From NCBI GenBank assembly GCA_018821785.1, contig JAHJLI010000066.1:48262-112261 (forward strand): a stretch of 64,000 nucleotides of DNA, read 5' to 3'. Source of the stretch: Pseudomonadota bacterium (lineage in GTDB: Bacteria > Desulfobacterota > Desulfobulbia > Desulfobulbales > Desulfocapsaceae). Each line of letters opens with the position of its first letter. The first letter of the stretch is position 1. The translations under genes were made by a program, and so were the position numbers. Below the pieces are notes generated by a model. It made no database searches. It saw only the letters and a program-made list of their open reading frames with translations, and was not told the DNA's origin. This document shows, one piece after another, positions 30,110-40,646 of the stretch.

Positions 30110-30150
30110 ATGCGACCTGAAGGGACTTACCCCGTTTACCGGTGTTAGAC
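30110..30150 (+). repeat. Dispersed repeat, copy D
   Basis: GAAGGGACTTACCCCGTTTACCGGTGTTAG. Confidence 0.65.
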
Positions 30151-30157
30151 AGTCGTC

Positions 30158-32368
30158 TTAAATGATTAGGGGCTGAGGGCTTAACTCCTCATGTATCGCT
30201 GCCGCGAGTTCCCGGATCATCAGCGGCTTTTTGAGAAACCTGCCTGCCCCCAGGCGCAGGGCTTCCTTGACATCATCAGTTTCCGCATAACCGCTGACGA
30301 TGATCGCCTTCTGGCCAGGGTACATCTGAATAATCCGTTCATAAGTCACTCGACCATTGATGCCGGGACTCATGATCATGTCGAGAATAACCAGATCGAC
30401 CGGCTGGCGCTGCAGATATTCGAGAGCCGATTCACCGCTCGGCACCGACTCGACCCGATATCCGAGTTTTTCGACGATACTTGAAGTGATCAATCTCTGG
30501 GTGCTGACGTCGTCAACCACAAGAAGGGTCTCGCCTCGCCCTTTTAAGCGGGCCAGATCAACGGTCGGTTCAGCGAGCTGCTCAAGTTTAGAGGTGACCG
30601 GAAAATAAAGGGTAAACTGCGTCCCCACCTCTGAACTGGCGACATTGATATAGCCGTTGTGGTCCTGCACCACGTTCCAGACGACGGTAAGTCCAAGGCC
30701 CGTGCCGCTTCTCCCCATGACTTTTTTAGAGTAAAACGGTTCAAATATTTTCTCCAGATCTTCACTCCCGATGCCCTTGCCCTGATCGGCGACCGTTAGT
30801 ACCACATATTCGCCTTCCTCAATGTCGGAATTGCTCCGTGACAAGGTGTCAATCTGCTTGTTTTCAAGCGATATCGTCACCTGACCGGGGGAGCTGCTCG
30901 CCTCGAAACTATTCGATACAAGATTCATGAGGATTTTACGGATGTGCACGCGGGAGCCCATGATGTTTACCGTATCGGGCGCCAGGTTGGTCGAGGTAGT
31001 GATTCCGGGATGATAGTGTTCGATCATCCGGAAATCCGGAGATTGCAGATAATCTTCGATAATTGCCCGTAGATTTATCGGTTCTTTGGCAACCGCAACG
31101 CCACGGGCGACGGTCAGCAGATCCTGGACAATTGCCGAAGCCCGCATCCCTGATTCACGCATTATCTCGATCGGTCGCCGCATCTTGTGACCTTCCGGCA
31201 ACTCAAAGAGGAGGAGTTCGGGATAACTGACAATCCCTGAAAGGATATTGTTGAGATCATGAGCCACCCCCCCTGCCAGCAGACCGAGGGATTCCATCTT
31301 CTTGGCCCGGGCTTCGAAGAGGCGACTTTCCTGTAGCGCTTTTTCATTTCTATTCCATTCGGTTACATCCGTGAGAGTGCTGATTCCCCGCATATCCGGG
31401 AGAAGAGCGTCGCGGAACTCGATATCCCGGACTTTGCCATCTTTGCAGGTGACTCGGTATTCACAGATGGACCCGTCCCTGCCCATCGCTTTCCAGTGCT
31501 GCATTGTCTGCTGCCGGTATAGCGGGTCGGGGTAGGCGAGGCTCGACCAGTCCGATAACTTCCGGAGGTCGGTTGCATCATAGCCGGTAATTTGCGTAAA
31601 AGCGGTATTGAGATGAAGGATAGTGTGGTCCTTGTCCCACACCGAAACACCCAAAGGAATGTGGTGCAGCAGGCTATTCAGCAGAGCATGTTGCTGCTGG
31701 ATTTCTTTGTTGGCGGCAATCTCCTTGTTTTTGATGGCAATCTGGCTAAAGAGCAGGGATATCAACATAAAAGCGAGAATCAAGGTAAAAATGAAAAGTA
31801 TATTGACGCTGCGCTGAAAGATCTCTAAACGGTTGCGTTCCTTTTCGAGGATATTCTGTGCTCCGACCTGCGACTCAATCCTGATCCTGGCGGCCTTATG
31901 AAAGGCCTCGGTTATTCGCTCCCGGATGATACTCAGAGCAATAGATGAATCCGGTGGATAACCTGATACGCCATCACCCATCCATATCTGCAAATCGGCA
32001 ATGGCCGGAGCAATAACCGCATGAAAGGCCGAGGCGTTGACCATGTTGTTTGCCACATAGGTATCTCTCAGTTCAACAATCCGACTATGGGCAAGGCGGA
32101 TATTCGACTGCAACTCGGCGATATGCAGGGGATCTTTGGTGACCGCGGCAACACGAGCCGAAGAAACAACTGCGGAAATATCCTCGAGAGTCATAGACAG
32201 TGAGTTCAGCTCGCCAACAAGGGTTGTCGGGAGGTTTTTCTCAATGGAATTGAGGGTTTTGTTGGTGTAGATGATAACAGAAGCTACGGCAAGAAAGACC
32301 AACAGAATGCTGGCGAACATGAGGCCTTGGGAAACTGATCGCCGGGACGAAGACTCCACATCGGTCAT
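30158..32368 (-). CDS. Hybrid histidine kinase with TM sensor, PAS, HisKA, HATPase, REC
   Basis: LLAGGVAHDLNNILSGIV, GTGLGLTVVWNVV, LVVDDVSTQRLITSSIVEKLGY; 2 TM segments flanking a helical sensor region. Confidence 0.9.
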   Translation of the reverse strand: MTDVESSSRRSVSQGLMFASILLVFLAVASVIIYTNKTLNSIEKNLPTTLVGELNSLSMTLEDISAVVSSARVAAVTKDPLHIAELQSNIRLAHSRIVELRDTYVANNMVNASAFHAVIAPAIADLQIWMGDGVSGYPPDSSIALSIIRERITEAFHKAARIRIESQVGAQNILEKERNRLEIFQRSVNILFIFTLILAFMLISLLFSQIAIKNKEIAANKEIQQQHALLNSLLHHIPLGVSVWDKDHTILHLNTAFTQITGYDATDLRKLSDWSSLAYPDPLYRQQTMQHWKAMGRDGSICEYRVTCKDGKVRDIEFRDALLPDMRGISTLTDVTEWNRNEKALQESRLFEARAKKMESLGLLAGGVAHDLNNILSGIVSYPELLLFELPEGHKMRRPIEIMRESGMRASAIVQDLLTVARGVAVAKEPINLRAIIEDYLQSPDFRMIEHYHPGITTSTNLAPDTVNIMGSRVHIRKILMNLVSNSFEASSSPGQVTISLENKQIDTLSRSNSDIEEGEYVVLTVADQGKGIGSEDLEKIFEPFYSKKVMGRSGTGLGLTVVWNVVQDHNGYINVASSEVGTQFTLYFPVTSKLEQLAEPTVDLARLKGRGETLLVVDDVSTQRLITSSIVEKLGYRVESVPSGESALEYLQRQPVDLVILDMIMSPGINGRVTYERIIQMYPGQKAIIVSGYAETDDVKEALRLGAGRFLKKPLMIRELAAAIHEELSPQPLII

Positions 32369-33432
32369 TGTTGCACCATCCCCCGGTCCCGGTAAAAACG
32401 CTCCGCCCCGGGGTGCAAGGGAATGGAGACACCCAGCAGGGCTGAATCCAGGGTGATGGCCTTACCGAGAGGGTGTCCTTCCTGCAGGAGTTTAATGGTC
32501 TCCTGGCTGAAAAGTGATTCGGTGACGGCATAGGCCATATCATCGGACATTTTACTCCCCACGATCAGGAGGGCATACACCTCGAGCGTCGGAGTTTCGG
32601 GAACGTCACGATACGTACCCTTGCTTATTTTCCCAGGAGCAAGGTACTTATATTGTTGACTGATAGCGGCTGCGACAGACGGATCAATGGGGAGAATGGT
32701 AATACCGGTATCGAGCAGTTTACTTACCGCCGCATTCGGCGCCCCGGCCATAATGGCAAAACCCTGCAGCTGGCCGTTTTTCATCTTGTCCTCGGTGAAA
32801 GCTGGCTTGAGATAGAGGGGGAGGAGATCTTGTTCGCTCATACCATGAGCCTGAAGAACAATATTCGTTATCACTCGTGTCCCAGAGCCGATTTCATCGA
32901 CGGAAATCCTTTTACCTTTGAGATCGCCATAGGTGTTAACCCCGGCATCTTTTCTCATCACCAACTGAAATTTCTCAGAATACAAGCCGGCAATAGCTCT
33001 GACGTTTTCAGCATCCAGGAGATCGGCAAAATCGCCCTGGCGGTTATAGGCAAGGGCGGCGATATCCGCCTGCACCATCCCGGCTTCAAGCTCTCCGGCG
33101 ATGACGGCACGAACGTTTTCAATTGATCCAGCCGAATTCTGGGCAACCCCGATGAAGCCCTGTAAGACTGAGGGATCCTTGGTCGCCGAAACGGTCAGGC
33201 CGGTGGCTATGAGCTTGCCGACCGGATAATACACGCCGGTACTTCCGCCGGTGCCAATACGAAATGGTGTAAAGGCCTGTGTGGATAGACAGGACGCAAG
33301 AAAAAGGATGACGGCCAAAGGCACCACCAGAACCTGACCACTCTTACCTCTGCAGACATTTGCTTCCTGCCACCAGCCACATCGCCAAACCTGCGAAGTT
33401 GTCCGCCGGCATAAGGTGTTAAGTGACAACAT
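32365..33432 (-). CDS. TAXI-family TRAP solute-binding protein
   Basis: FRIGTGGSTGVYYPVGKLIATGL ... VQADIAALAYNRQGDF ... ISVDEIGSGTRVI; overlaps kinase start by 4 nt. Confidence 0.88.
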   Translation of the reverse strand: MLSLNTLCRRTTSQVWRCGWWQEANVCRGKSGQVLVVPLAVILFLASCLSTQAFTPFRIGTGGSTGVYYPVGKLIATGLTVSATKDPSVLQGFIGVAQNSAGSIENVRAVIAGELEAGMVQADIAALAYNRQGDFADLLDAENVRAIAGLYSEKFQLVMRKDAGVNTYGDLKGKRISVDEIGSGTRVITNIVLQAHGMSEQDLLPLYLKPAFTEDKMKNGQLQGFAIMAGAPNAAVSKLLDTGITILPIDPSVAAAISQQYKYLAPGKISKGTYRDVPETPTLEVYALLIVGSKMSDDMAYAVTESLFSQETIKLLQEGHPLGKAITLDSALLGVSIPLHPGAERFYRDRGMVQQ

Positions 33433-33826
33433 GATTCCCTCCTTACAAGTTTAGGAGCCGTTACAGCACTGCATAACGACTGTTCCCCCTCCCAAAAAAA
33501 ATAATTGCTTCAGTAAGCTGAGGGTTTCTGAGATTAATGGGATTCTAACACAAATCAATACGTTTAGTAAATGCAGCCAGTCGATATTAATTCCCTTTGC
33601 CCAGCAGGAAAAGAGGTTGGGTAGCACCATCAAGGCAAGGCACGTCCCCCGAATTTCTTTTTGGTGAAAGAACAACGCTTATTTAACCGGTAGAAATTTG
33701 ACAGGCTGCTTTCTCTTTCATACAATGCGGTATCTGTTTTTTTCATCCTCCGCCGAGAGTGTCAGCGCACAGGGATATTTCTCCTGAGCGGCTAAGGCGG
33801 ACTTCCTTGCCGGCGACCAGTTAAAG

Positions 33827-35329
33827 ATGATGGCCAACACAGACCGTGCCACAGTGGATATAAAAAAGAAAAAAGTCCTCGTAGTCGACAACAATCCGGT
33901 CATTCTCAAGCTCATGCATGAGTTCCTGACAAGAAGCGGACACGACGCGACCTGTGTGGGTGACGTCTTCGGTTGCCTCGACACACTGGTCGAAATGACA
34001 CCAGATGTCATCTTCATAGACCTCATTATGCCGAGGATCGGCGGCGACGATCTGTGTCGCATTCTCCGCAACATGGATAACCTGCAGAACTGTTATCTGG
34101 CCATTGTCTCAGGCGTTGCCATCGAGGAGCAACTCGACTACCGGCAGCTTGGTGCAGACGCCCTCATTGCCAAAGGCCCTTTCAATGAGATGCGGTTGCA
34201 CATCCTCCAAGCCCTCAGCGATTCGGAAAAACCTCGGCACGATATCACCATCCCGACTCTGCAAGGTGCGGAAAACCTTCACGTCCGCCAGGTTTCCCAA
34301 GAATTGCTGCAAAACAATCATCATTTGAAATTCATTCTTGAAAGTATGTCGCAAGGCGTTATTGAACTCCTCGGGACCAGAATTGCCTATATCAACCCCA
34401 AAGCCGCCAAATTTCTTGGCCTCCCCCGCGAGAAGCTTCTCGGCAGGTATATGTCGGCCACATTCCCCCAGCTGTTGCTTGATGCCATGGCCGCCATCTC
34501 AACGAAGCACCAGCCTAGCCCCGGGCCGATTCAACTGAACGGCTACCAGGTCATACTAGAACATTTCGCCGTAGCCGGCCCACCTCCAAGCACCATGCTC
34601 ATGCTTTCAGATATCACCGAAAGGCGGCAGATGGAGGTGGTCATTGAGGCCGCCAATCTCACTAAAAACCTGGGCTACGTGTTTTCAGGCATCCGCCACG
34701 AGATCGGCAATCCGGTTAACTCCATTAAAATGGCCTTAAGCGTTTTACAGAGAAATCTTGCCGAGTACGACCGAGACACCATCGCCCTGTTTGTCGATCG
34801 CTCCTTACAGGAAGTTACCCGCCTTGAGTATCTGCTCAAAGCCCTGAAGAATTACAGTCTGTTTGAGCGGCCGGTTATGGAAAAGCTGCCGGTTGCTGTA
34901 TTCCTCACCGATTTTATTTCCCTTATTCGCAACGATTTCGAAAACCATCATATCAAAATCCACCGCATCCTTCCCAATGACGACCTGCTTGTTCTGGCCG
35001 ATAGCCGCGCTCTGCACCATATCATGCTCAATCTGATCACCAACGCCGCCGATGCCCTATCCGACTGCCAGAATCCGCAGATCATCGTCAGCGCCGGTGA
35101 ATCACCAAACGGGATAGAAATCAAGGTTGACGATAACGGCAAGGGGATCTCCGAGGCGGACCAACAGAATTTATTCAAGCCGTTTTTCACATCGAAAGCT
35201 GCCGGGACCGGACTTGGCCTGGTAATCGTACAAAAGATGCTCCTGGCCATGAATGGCAGGATTTCCGTTGAAAGCTATCAGGGAATGGGGACGACGGTTA
35301 TTATTACCTTGCCCGGAGTGGACAGATGA
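33827..35329 (+). CDS. Receiver-PAS-histidine kinase protein
   Basis: VLVVDNNPVILKLMHEFL; GIRHEIGNPVNSIKMAL; AAGTGLGLVIVQKML. Confidence 0.88.
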   Translation: MMANTDRATVDIKKKKVLVVDNNPVILKLMHEFLTRSGHDATCVGDVFGCLDTLVEMTPDVIFIDLIMPRIGGDDLCRILRNMDNLQNCYLAIVSGVAIEEQLDYRQLGADALIAKGPFNEMRLHILQALSDSEKPRHDITIPTLQGAENLHVRQVSQELLQNNHHLKFILESMSQGVIELLGTRIAYINPKAAKFLGLPREKLLGRYMSATFPQLLLDAMAAISTKHQPSPGPIQLNGYQVILEHFAVAGPPPSTMLMLSDITERRQMEVVIEAANLTKNLGYVFSGIRHEIGNPVNSIKMALSVLQRNLAEYDRDTIALFVDRSLQEVTRLEYLLKALKNYSLFERPVMEKLPVAVFLTDFISLIRNDFENHHIKIHRILPNDDLLVLADSRALHHIMLNLITNAADALSDCQNPQIIVSAGESPNGIEIKVDDNGKGISEADQQNLFKPFFTSKAAGTGLGLVIVQKMLLAMNGRISVESYQGMGTTVIITLPGVDR

Positions 35330-36708
35330 TTAAACAAGGGGGCAGAACACTTCTGATCATAGACGACGACCGCCTGTTCTGTGAAGCCGTAATAGCTTTT
35401 TTCAAGAACGCCGCCTTCACCACAGTCTCTGTGCAAACCGGCAGGGATGGGCTGACTTGGTGCAGTAACAACCGGGCTGATGTCGTTCTTCTCGACCAGA
35501 AGCTTCCCGACAGTGAGGGTCTGCAGCTTTGCCAGGCGATTCTCGGCCATTGTGAACAGGCTAAGATCATCTTTATTACCGCCTACCCGAGTTTTGATCA
35601 TGCCGTGCAGGCACTGCGTAATGGCGCCCACGATTACCTATCAAAGCCGATGGAGCTGGAAGAGCTGCAGCTGGCCGTCGAGAGAGCCTTTAGAACCGTT
35701 GAACTGGAAAGGGTCGAACAGCTGCAACAGCTGCACATCAGCAGAGATTCACGACAAAATAAACTCATCGGCAGACATGGCGGACTGCGCGCGGTCAACC
35801 ATCTGGTAGAACTCGCCGCCGCCAATCAAGCACCAGTTCTAATTACCGGGGAAACAGGAACCGGGAAAAACGTCGTCGCGAAAGCCATTCACTATTTTCA
35901 TGATGACCACGCCCCGTCTTTTGTCGATGCAAACTGCGCCGCCTTGCCGGAAAACCTGATAGAATCTGAGCTATTTGGCCACGAACGTGGGTCTTTTACC
36001 GGCGCTCTGAGCCTGCGCAAAGGGCTCTTTGAAATGGCCGAGGGCGGAACGCTTTTTCTTGATGAAATCGGCGAAATCCCCCTCCATCTCCAGGCTAAGT
36101 TGCTCGGAATTTTAGACAACGGTGTCCTCAGGCGCATTGGCAGCCAGACTGCAAGAAAAATCGACGTGCGGATAATAGCCGCCACAAATATTGACCTTGA
36201 ACAGGCGGTCATCCACAAAACTTTCAGGGAAGATCTGTACTACCGCCTGAGTGTCATGAGAATCCACATGCCGCCCCTATGTCAGAGGCGAGAAGACATT
36301 GCCGAACTCAGCCGTTATTTTCTGAAGGAAATTGCTCCGGACCAAAACCTCACCCTGCCTCCAGAAGAACTCCATGCCATGAAAGATTATCCCTGGCCCG
36401 GTAACGTCAGGGAGTTGAGGAACATTTTAGAGAGGGCAATAATCCTGAGAACAGACAAAACCGTACACCCTGCCCACCTCCTTGCCCATAAGCCGGACCC
36501 AGACCCAGCAAAATTTGCCGCCTCAGCCCCACATCCTGCCGCCTTGCTAATCAAGCCCTTGGTCGATATGGAAAAAGAACATATCCGAAACGCCCTTACC
36601 GCTTGCGCGGACAACCACACCCACGCCGCAGCAGCCCTCGGCATTGCCCGCTCGACACTCCTCCGGAAAATAGAGCAGCACCGCCTCAAACCAGGTGACT
36701 CAAAATAG
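35326..36708 (+). CDS. Sigma-54-dependent NtrC-family response regulator
   Basis: REC, AAA+ GETGTGKNVVAKAIH, ELFGHERGSFTGA, LFLDEIGEIP, C-terminal HTH; overlaps upstream kinase. Confidence 0.93.
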   Translation: MIKQGGRTLLIIDDDRLFCEAVIAFFKNAAFTTVSVQTGRDGLTWCSNNRADVVLLDQKLPDSEGLQLCQAILGHCEQAKIIFITAYPSFDHAVQALRNGAHDYLSKPMELEELQLAVERAFRTVELERVEQLQQLHISRDSRQNKLIGRHGGLRAVNHLVELAAANQAPVLITGETGTGKNVVAKAIHYFHDDHAPSFVDANCAALPENLIESELFGHERGSFTGALSLRKGLFEMAEGGTLFLDEIGEIPLHLQAKLLGILDNGVLRRIGSQTARKIDVRIIAATNIDLEQAVIHKTFREDLYYRLSVMRIHMPPLCQRREDIAELSRYFLKEIAPDQNLTLPPEELHAMKDYPWPGNVRELRNILERAIILRTDKTVHPAHLLAHKPDPDPAKFAASAPHPAALLIKPLVDMEKEHIRNALTACADNHTHAAAALGIARSTLLRKIEQHRLKPGDSK

Positions 36709-36883
36709 GACAGTGGAGCAAAACAGGTCGCCTGCTTGTGAACTCCGAAACCTAACCATCGTTCCCTCCTCCCTTTCCACAGCACCAATTTCCTCTACTT
36801 CCAGACAAATCACCAAACGATCATTCCCTTGGCACGCCATATGCTAGATCATGATAAACAGATTCGATGTGCCTCTCAGCCTC

Positions 36884-36960
36884 TGACCCCCATAAAGGGG
36901 ATAAGTACCTTCACGAAATTCATCCTTAAAAAGCAAGAAATGAATTTCTAAGGTATCTAA
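36884..36960 (-). repeat. Dispersed repeat, copy E (inverted)
   Basis: Reverse complement reads TACCTTAGAAATTCATTTCTTG...GAAGGTACTTATCCCCTTTATGGGGGTCAG. Confidence 0.8.
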
Positions 36961-36971
36961 ATGGACCACCC

Positions 36972-38150
36972 ATGAACAAGGTGCTCATTGTCGACGACGA
37001 AGTCAGATTTTTACAGAGTATTGAAGCCGGTCTGGCAAGTTACCGTGACCGCTTCAATGTCATTACCGCTATAAACGGTCGTGAAGCCCTGGAAATCCTC
37101 AAAAAGGAAAAGATCGACCTCCTGGTGACCGATCTGCGGATGCCGGAAATGGACGGTTTTTCCTTGCTCGCCCACGCCTCGGTGACCTATCCTTTCATGC
37201 CTGCCATTGTCATGACCGCTTTTGCCACTCCGGAAATAGAGGAAAAAATCAATATGACCGGTACTGCAAAACTCCTTGAAAAACCAGTTGAATTTGACCG
37301 TTTGGCAGAAGCGATCCTGGAGGGACTACAACAGGAAGGAAAAGAAGGAGCTGTTGCCGGCTTTTCTCTGGCTAATTTTCTGCAACTACTGTCTCTCGAA
37401 GAAAAAACCTGTCTCCTCAACGTTAAAAATGACCGGATAGATGGGTACATTTATCTGGAACAGGGTGAGATCGCAGCGGCGGTGGCAGGAACGATCAAAG
37501 GCGAAGAGGCTTTTTATCTCCTTCTTGCCTGCGAAAATGTCCGAATCATCTTCAAAAAATTGCCGCAAAAGAAAATTGCCAGAGTCATCAACAAGCCCCT
37601 CATGTCTCTGCTTATGCAGGGTATGAGCCTAATAGACGAGGAAAGTCATAGGCTTGCGACAACTCAGCCGGTTGCAAACGATCCGCAACCACCACCCACA
37701 GATAACACGGAAGACGAGGAAGAAACAACAAATCAACCTATCAATGAAGGAGAAATCATGAGTAACCTGGAAGAGACCCTAAACAAAATGAGAGATATCG
37801 AAGGCTTCATGGCAGTCGGAGTTTTCACGCCAAACGGAGAGATGGCCGCACAGGTCACAACCTCCAACCTGAAACTGGCGGAGATTGGCTCCCTTGCCAA
37901 CGATGTCCTGCTCAAGGCCCAAAAAGCAACCGATGTAATGAATGTCGGACGGGGACAGGTTGTCCATATCGAGGCACCAAAAGCCCACGTCATTGCCCGC
38001 TGTCTCAATGAGGCCGATGATTTTTCACAGTCCCAGGCTGGTAAAGCCCATATTCACCTTGTCTTGTTGCTGGCGAAAGATGCTAACCTGGCAATGGGCA
38101 AAATCAAACTCGAATCCATCATTCATCAGGTTGCCGAATCTTTTCGCTAA
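36972..38150 (+). CDS. Receiver-DUF4388-like-Roadblock/LC7-like fusion protein
   Basis: VLIVDDEVRFLQSI...MDGFS; FSLANFLQLLSLEEKTCLLNV...GYIYLEQGEIAAA; C-terminal MSNLEETLNKMRDIEGFMAVGVFTPNGEM. Confidence 0.8.
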   Translation: MNKVLIVDDEVRFLQSIEAGLASYRDRFNVITAINGREALEILKKEKIDLLVTDLRMPEMDGFSLLAHASVTYPFMPAIVMTAFATPEIEEKINMTGTAKLLEKPVEFDRLAEAILEGLQQEGKEGAVAGFSLANFLQLLSLEEKTCLLNVKNDRIDGYIYLEQGEIAAAVAGTIKGEEAFYLLLACENVRIIFKKLPQKKIARVINKPLMSLLMQGMSLIDEESHRLATTQPVANDPQPPPTDNTEDEEETTNQPINEGEIMSNLEETLNKMRDIEGFMAVGVFTPNGEMAAQVTTSNLKLAEIGSLANDVLLKAQKATDVMNVGRGQVVHIEAPKAHVIARCLNEADDFSQSQAGKAHIHLVLLLAKDANLAMGKIKLESIIHQVAESFR

Positions 38151-38490
38151 AGGGCAGCTAACCTCCCAGCGCATCCTGAGAATCCGGTCGACACCTCGGA
38201 TTCTTAGGGAGTGCTGCCAAAGAATTCTGAATATGTGGCACCAATACCCGCCATGGGTTGTAAGTCATGTGTGCTTCTTTTAAGGTCGTTCGTCAAAGAC
38301 TGACAGGTATCTGCCTTTACCCTGCATCCTTCAATCATTGCCTGCACTCGCCTTTCCCACTCTTTCATTAAACCATACGCCTAGCCGATTAAGCACCCCT
38401 TCACTCCAGACCGTGAATGCTGCTTGAGAAATCTGGGCATTTGTAGTAGATGTTGGCATCATGAACATTTCTTGCTGATAGGAGGTCCAC

Positions 38491-38862
38491 TTGGAAATTG
38501 ATGACTTTTATAAGGCCAGGAAAAAGCTCGGGAAAACCCAGAAAGAACTCGCTGAGCTTCTCGGCCTGGCTATGAAAACAGTACAATGTTATGAGCAAGG
38601 CTCAAGAAAAATTCCGGCGTACATTGAACGCGAAGTGTGGTATCTCCTCAGCAATCAAAGGGGAATTCCAATAACCACCGAGATGTGCTGGGATGTTGTC
38701 GAATGTGGTGTGAAAGAGCAGTGCCCCGCCTGGGAGTTTCAAACCGGACATATGTGCTGGTTCATCTGTGGCACCATGTGCGAGTGCACCAAGGGTTGTA
38801 CGCTCGAGGAAAAAAGCGGTAAATGTCGTTCCTGTATGATTATCCAGGATCTTCTGGCTTAG
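38491..38862 (+). CDS. XRE-family HTH protein with C-terminal two-CW Cys-rich domain (paralogue 1)
   Basis: RKKLGKTQKELAELLGLAMKTVQCYEQGSRKIP; CW...CGVKEQCPAWEFQTGHMCWFICGTMC...CRSC. Confidence 0.85.
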   Translation: MEIDDFYKARKKLGKTQKELAELLGLAMKTVQCYEQGSRKIPAYIEREVWYLLSNQRGIPITTEMCWDVVECGVKEQCPAWEFQTGHMCWFICGTMCECTKGCTLEEKSGKCRSCMIIQDLLA

Positions 38863-39125
38863 AAGGCCTGAGGTACTCATTCGGGTACAATTTTAACCGC
38901 CATTTTTCTCTTTGCCCTGCCCATTGTTATCAAGAATGATGGTGGCAGCTTCTGCTCTTCCGGCAATGATTTCCCTGTTGGGTCAATGAATTCGGCCAAC
39001 GTCAAAGGAAATTCAAAGCCATCTTATGCAGGATCTGGTTTTTTTAAAGAATGTGTTTATTTTGTCAGTAATGGTTATTGTTTTTACTGATTGTCAATAC
39101 TCTCACTAAAGATTGAGGATCTGTT

Positions 39126-39497
39126 TTGAACAAAGAAGATTTCAAGATTTTACGAAAAAAACTTGGCAAGACTCAAATACAACTGGCAGAAATCCTGGGA
39201 ATGTCGCTGAAGACAATTCACAGCTATGAGCAGGGGTGGCGAGTGATACCCATGCACATCGAACGACACCTGTATTTTTTGTTGATCAATCAAAGAGGCA
39301 GAAATGATACATTGACACCATGCTGGGAGAAAAAACTCTGCGAAGTAAAAGAGCAGTGCCCCGCCTGGGAATTCCAGAGCGGTCATCTGTGCTGGTTTTT
39401 GTGCGGCACCTTGTGCAACTGTGCCCAGGATGCCTGTCACAAAGTAAAGTTAGACCTTTGTAAAGAGTGTGACATTTTCAAAGCATTGATGAAATAG
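39126..39497 (+). CDS. XRE-family HTH / two-CW protein (paralogue 2)
   Basis: LGKTQIQLAEILGMSLKTIHSYEQGWRVIP; CWEKKLCEVKEQCPAWEFQSGHLCWFLCGTLC. Confidence 0.85.
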   Translation: MNKEDFKILRKKLGKTQIQLAEILGMSLKTIHSYEQGWRVIPMHIERHLYFLLINQRGRNDTLTPCWEKKLCEVKEQCPAWEFQSGHLCWFLCGTLCNCAQDACHKVKLDLCKECDIFKALMK

Positions 39498-39717
39498 CTG
39501 AAAACTTTGGAACACCGCAGTAATATTCAGGAAAAATGATATTTTCATTCATTGAACACAAGTGTGCTTTATCACTAAAACAACTCAATCCTGGCATTAC
39601 GCCGGTAAATATACCTTAAAGCTGAGGCCCCCCAGAAAAACTGACGAATACCAGGCAGGCCTTGACCTCTTTAACAAGCAACCAATAGCCTAGACGGTCA
39701 GAACCTTCCCACTCCCT

Positions 39718-40107
39718 CTATTCAAGCAGGGAGGTGAATATTCTGCAACTTCTGCAATTCTGCAATTTATCCCGGCGTGAAGCCTCAGACGTGCAATCGC
39801 ATTTCGTTCCACACAGAAACCAGCACAGATGACCGCTCTGGAATTCCCAGGCCGGACATTTTTCCTTATTGGTGCATTGTTTTTTCTCCCAGCAAGGAAT
39901 CAGATTCTGTTTTCTGCTTCGCTGATTACTAAGAAGAAAGAACATTTGTCTTTCGATATGAGACGGAATCGCTCTGCGCCCCTGTTCATAACTGTGTATC
40001 GTTTTAACCGATACGCCAAGGAGCTCAGCCAGCTTTTGCTGCGTTTTATTGAGTTTTTTTCTTGCCGGAACAAATTCATCTTTGTTCATAAAAGTTCCTC
40101 TCTTCAC
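39718..40107 (-). CDS. XRE-family HTH / two-CW protein (paralogue 3)
   Basis: LNKTQQKLAELLGVSVKTIHSYEQGRRAIP; CWEKKQCTNKEKCPAWEFQSGHLCWFLCGTKC. Likely start at internal MNKDEF. Confidence 0.85.
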   Translation of the reverse strand: MKRGTFMNKDEFVPARKKLNKTQQKLAELLGVSVKTIHSYEQGRRAIPSHIERQMFFLLSNQRSRKQNLIPCWEKKQCTNKEKCPAWEFQSGHLCWFLCGTKCDCTSEASRRDKLQNCRSCRIFTSLLE

Positions 40108-40304
40108 CCTCTGTAAAAATCACCCCCAGCGATAAGATCACAAAAAATGCATCTTCATCGCGGCGACAACAAACAATTGCCGGCTCAATGCACTTGTGTT
40201 GGAGTCAGTTTACCCGATCTTCGCTGGATTGATGCCCCCCCGTCCGAACTCACAACATATCGACCCCGGAAGAAGGACCGGGATCGATATCTGCAATTGA
40301 CGGT

Positions 40305-40646
40305 TCAAGAAGAACCACTCACCTTCCCCATGAGTCTCTGAGCAACAGCTATAATTTCACCTGCGAAGTAGGTCCGATTGTCAGGATTGTTGGTACCTGT
40401 GATTATCCATTTGTTGAGCGGCGATTCCGGGTCAGAGCAGAAGTTGACTTTTTGCTCCCCCTCCACCATTAAGCATTTTGTACATTTATCGCCCGTCAAT
40501 TCCAGATCGCAGAGCGGGCAGAGATTTTTCCAGGGCTTTGCCAATTTCGCCACATGGGTGACATAGTATTCTCGGTCATGGGCTGGATGCTTATAAAGCC
40601 ATGTCCACATTTTCACCATTTCTTTTGACATTTCTGCTACTTTCAT
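40305..40646 (-). CDS. Cys-rich small protein (paralogue A)
   Basis: KMWTWLYKHPAHDREYYVTHVAKLAKPWKNLCPLCDL...CTKCL; homologous to 40717..41052. Confidence 0.75.
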   Translation of the reverse strand: MKVAEMSKEMVKMWTWLYKHPAHDREYYVTHVAKLAKPWKNLCPLCDLELTGDKCTKCLMVEGEQKVNFCSDPESPLNKWIITGTNNPDNRTYFAGEIIAVAQRLMGKVSGSS

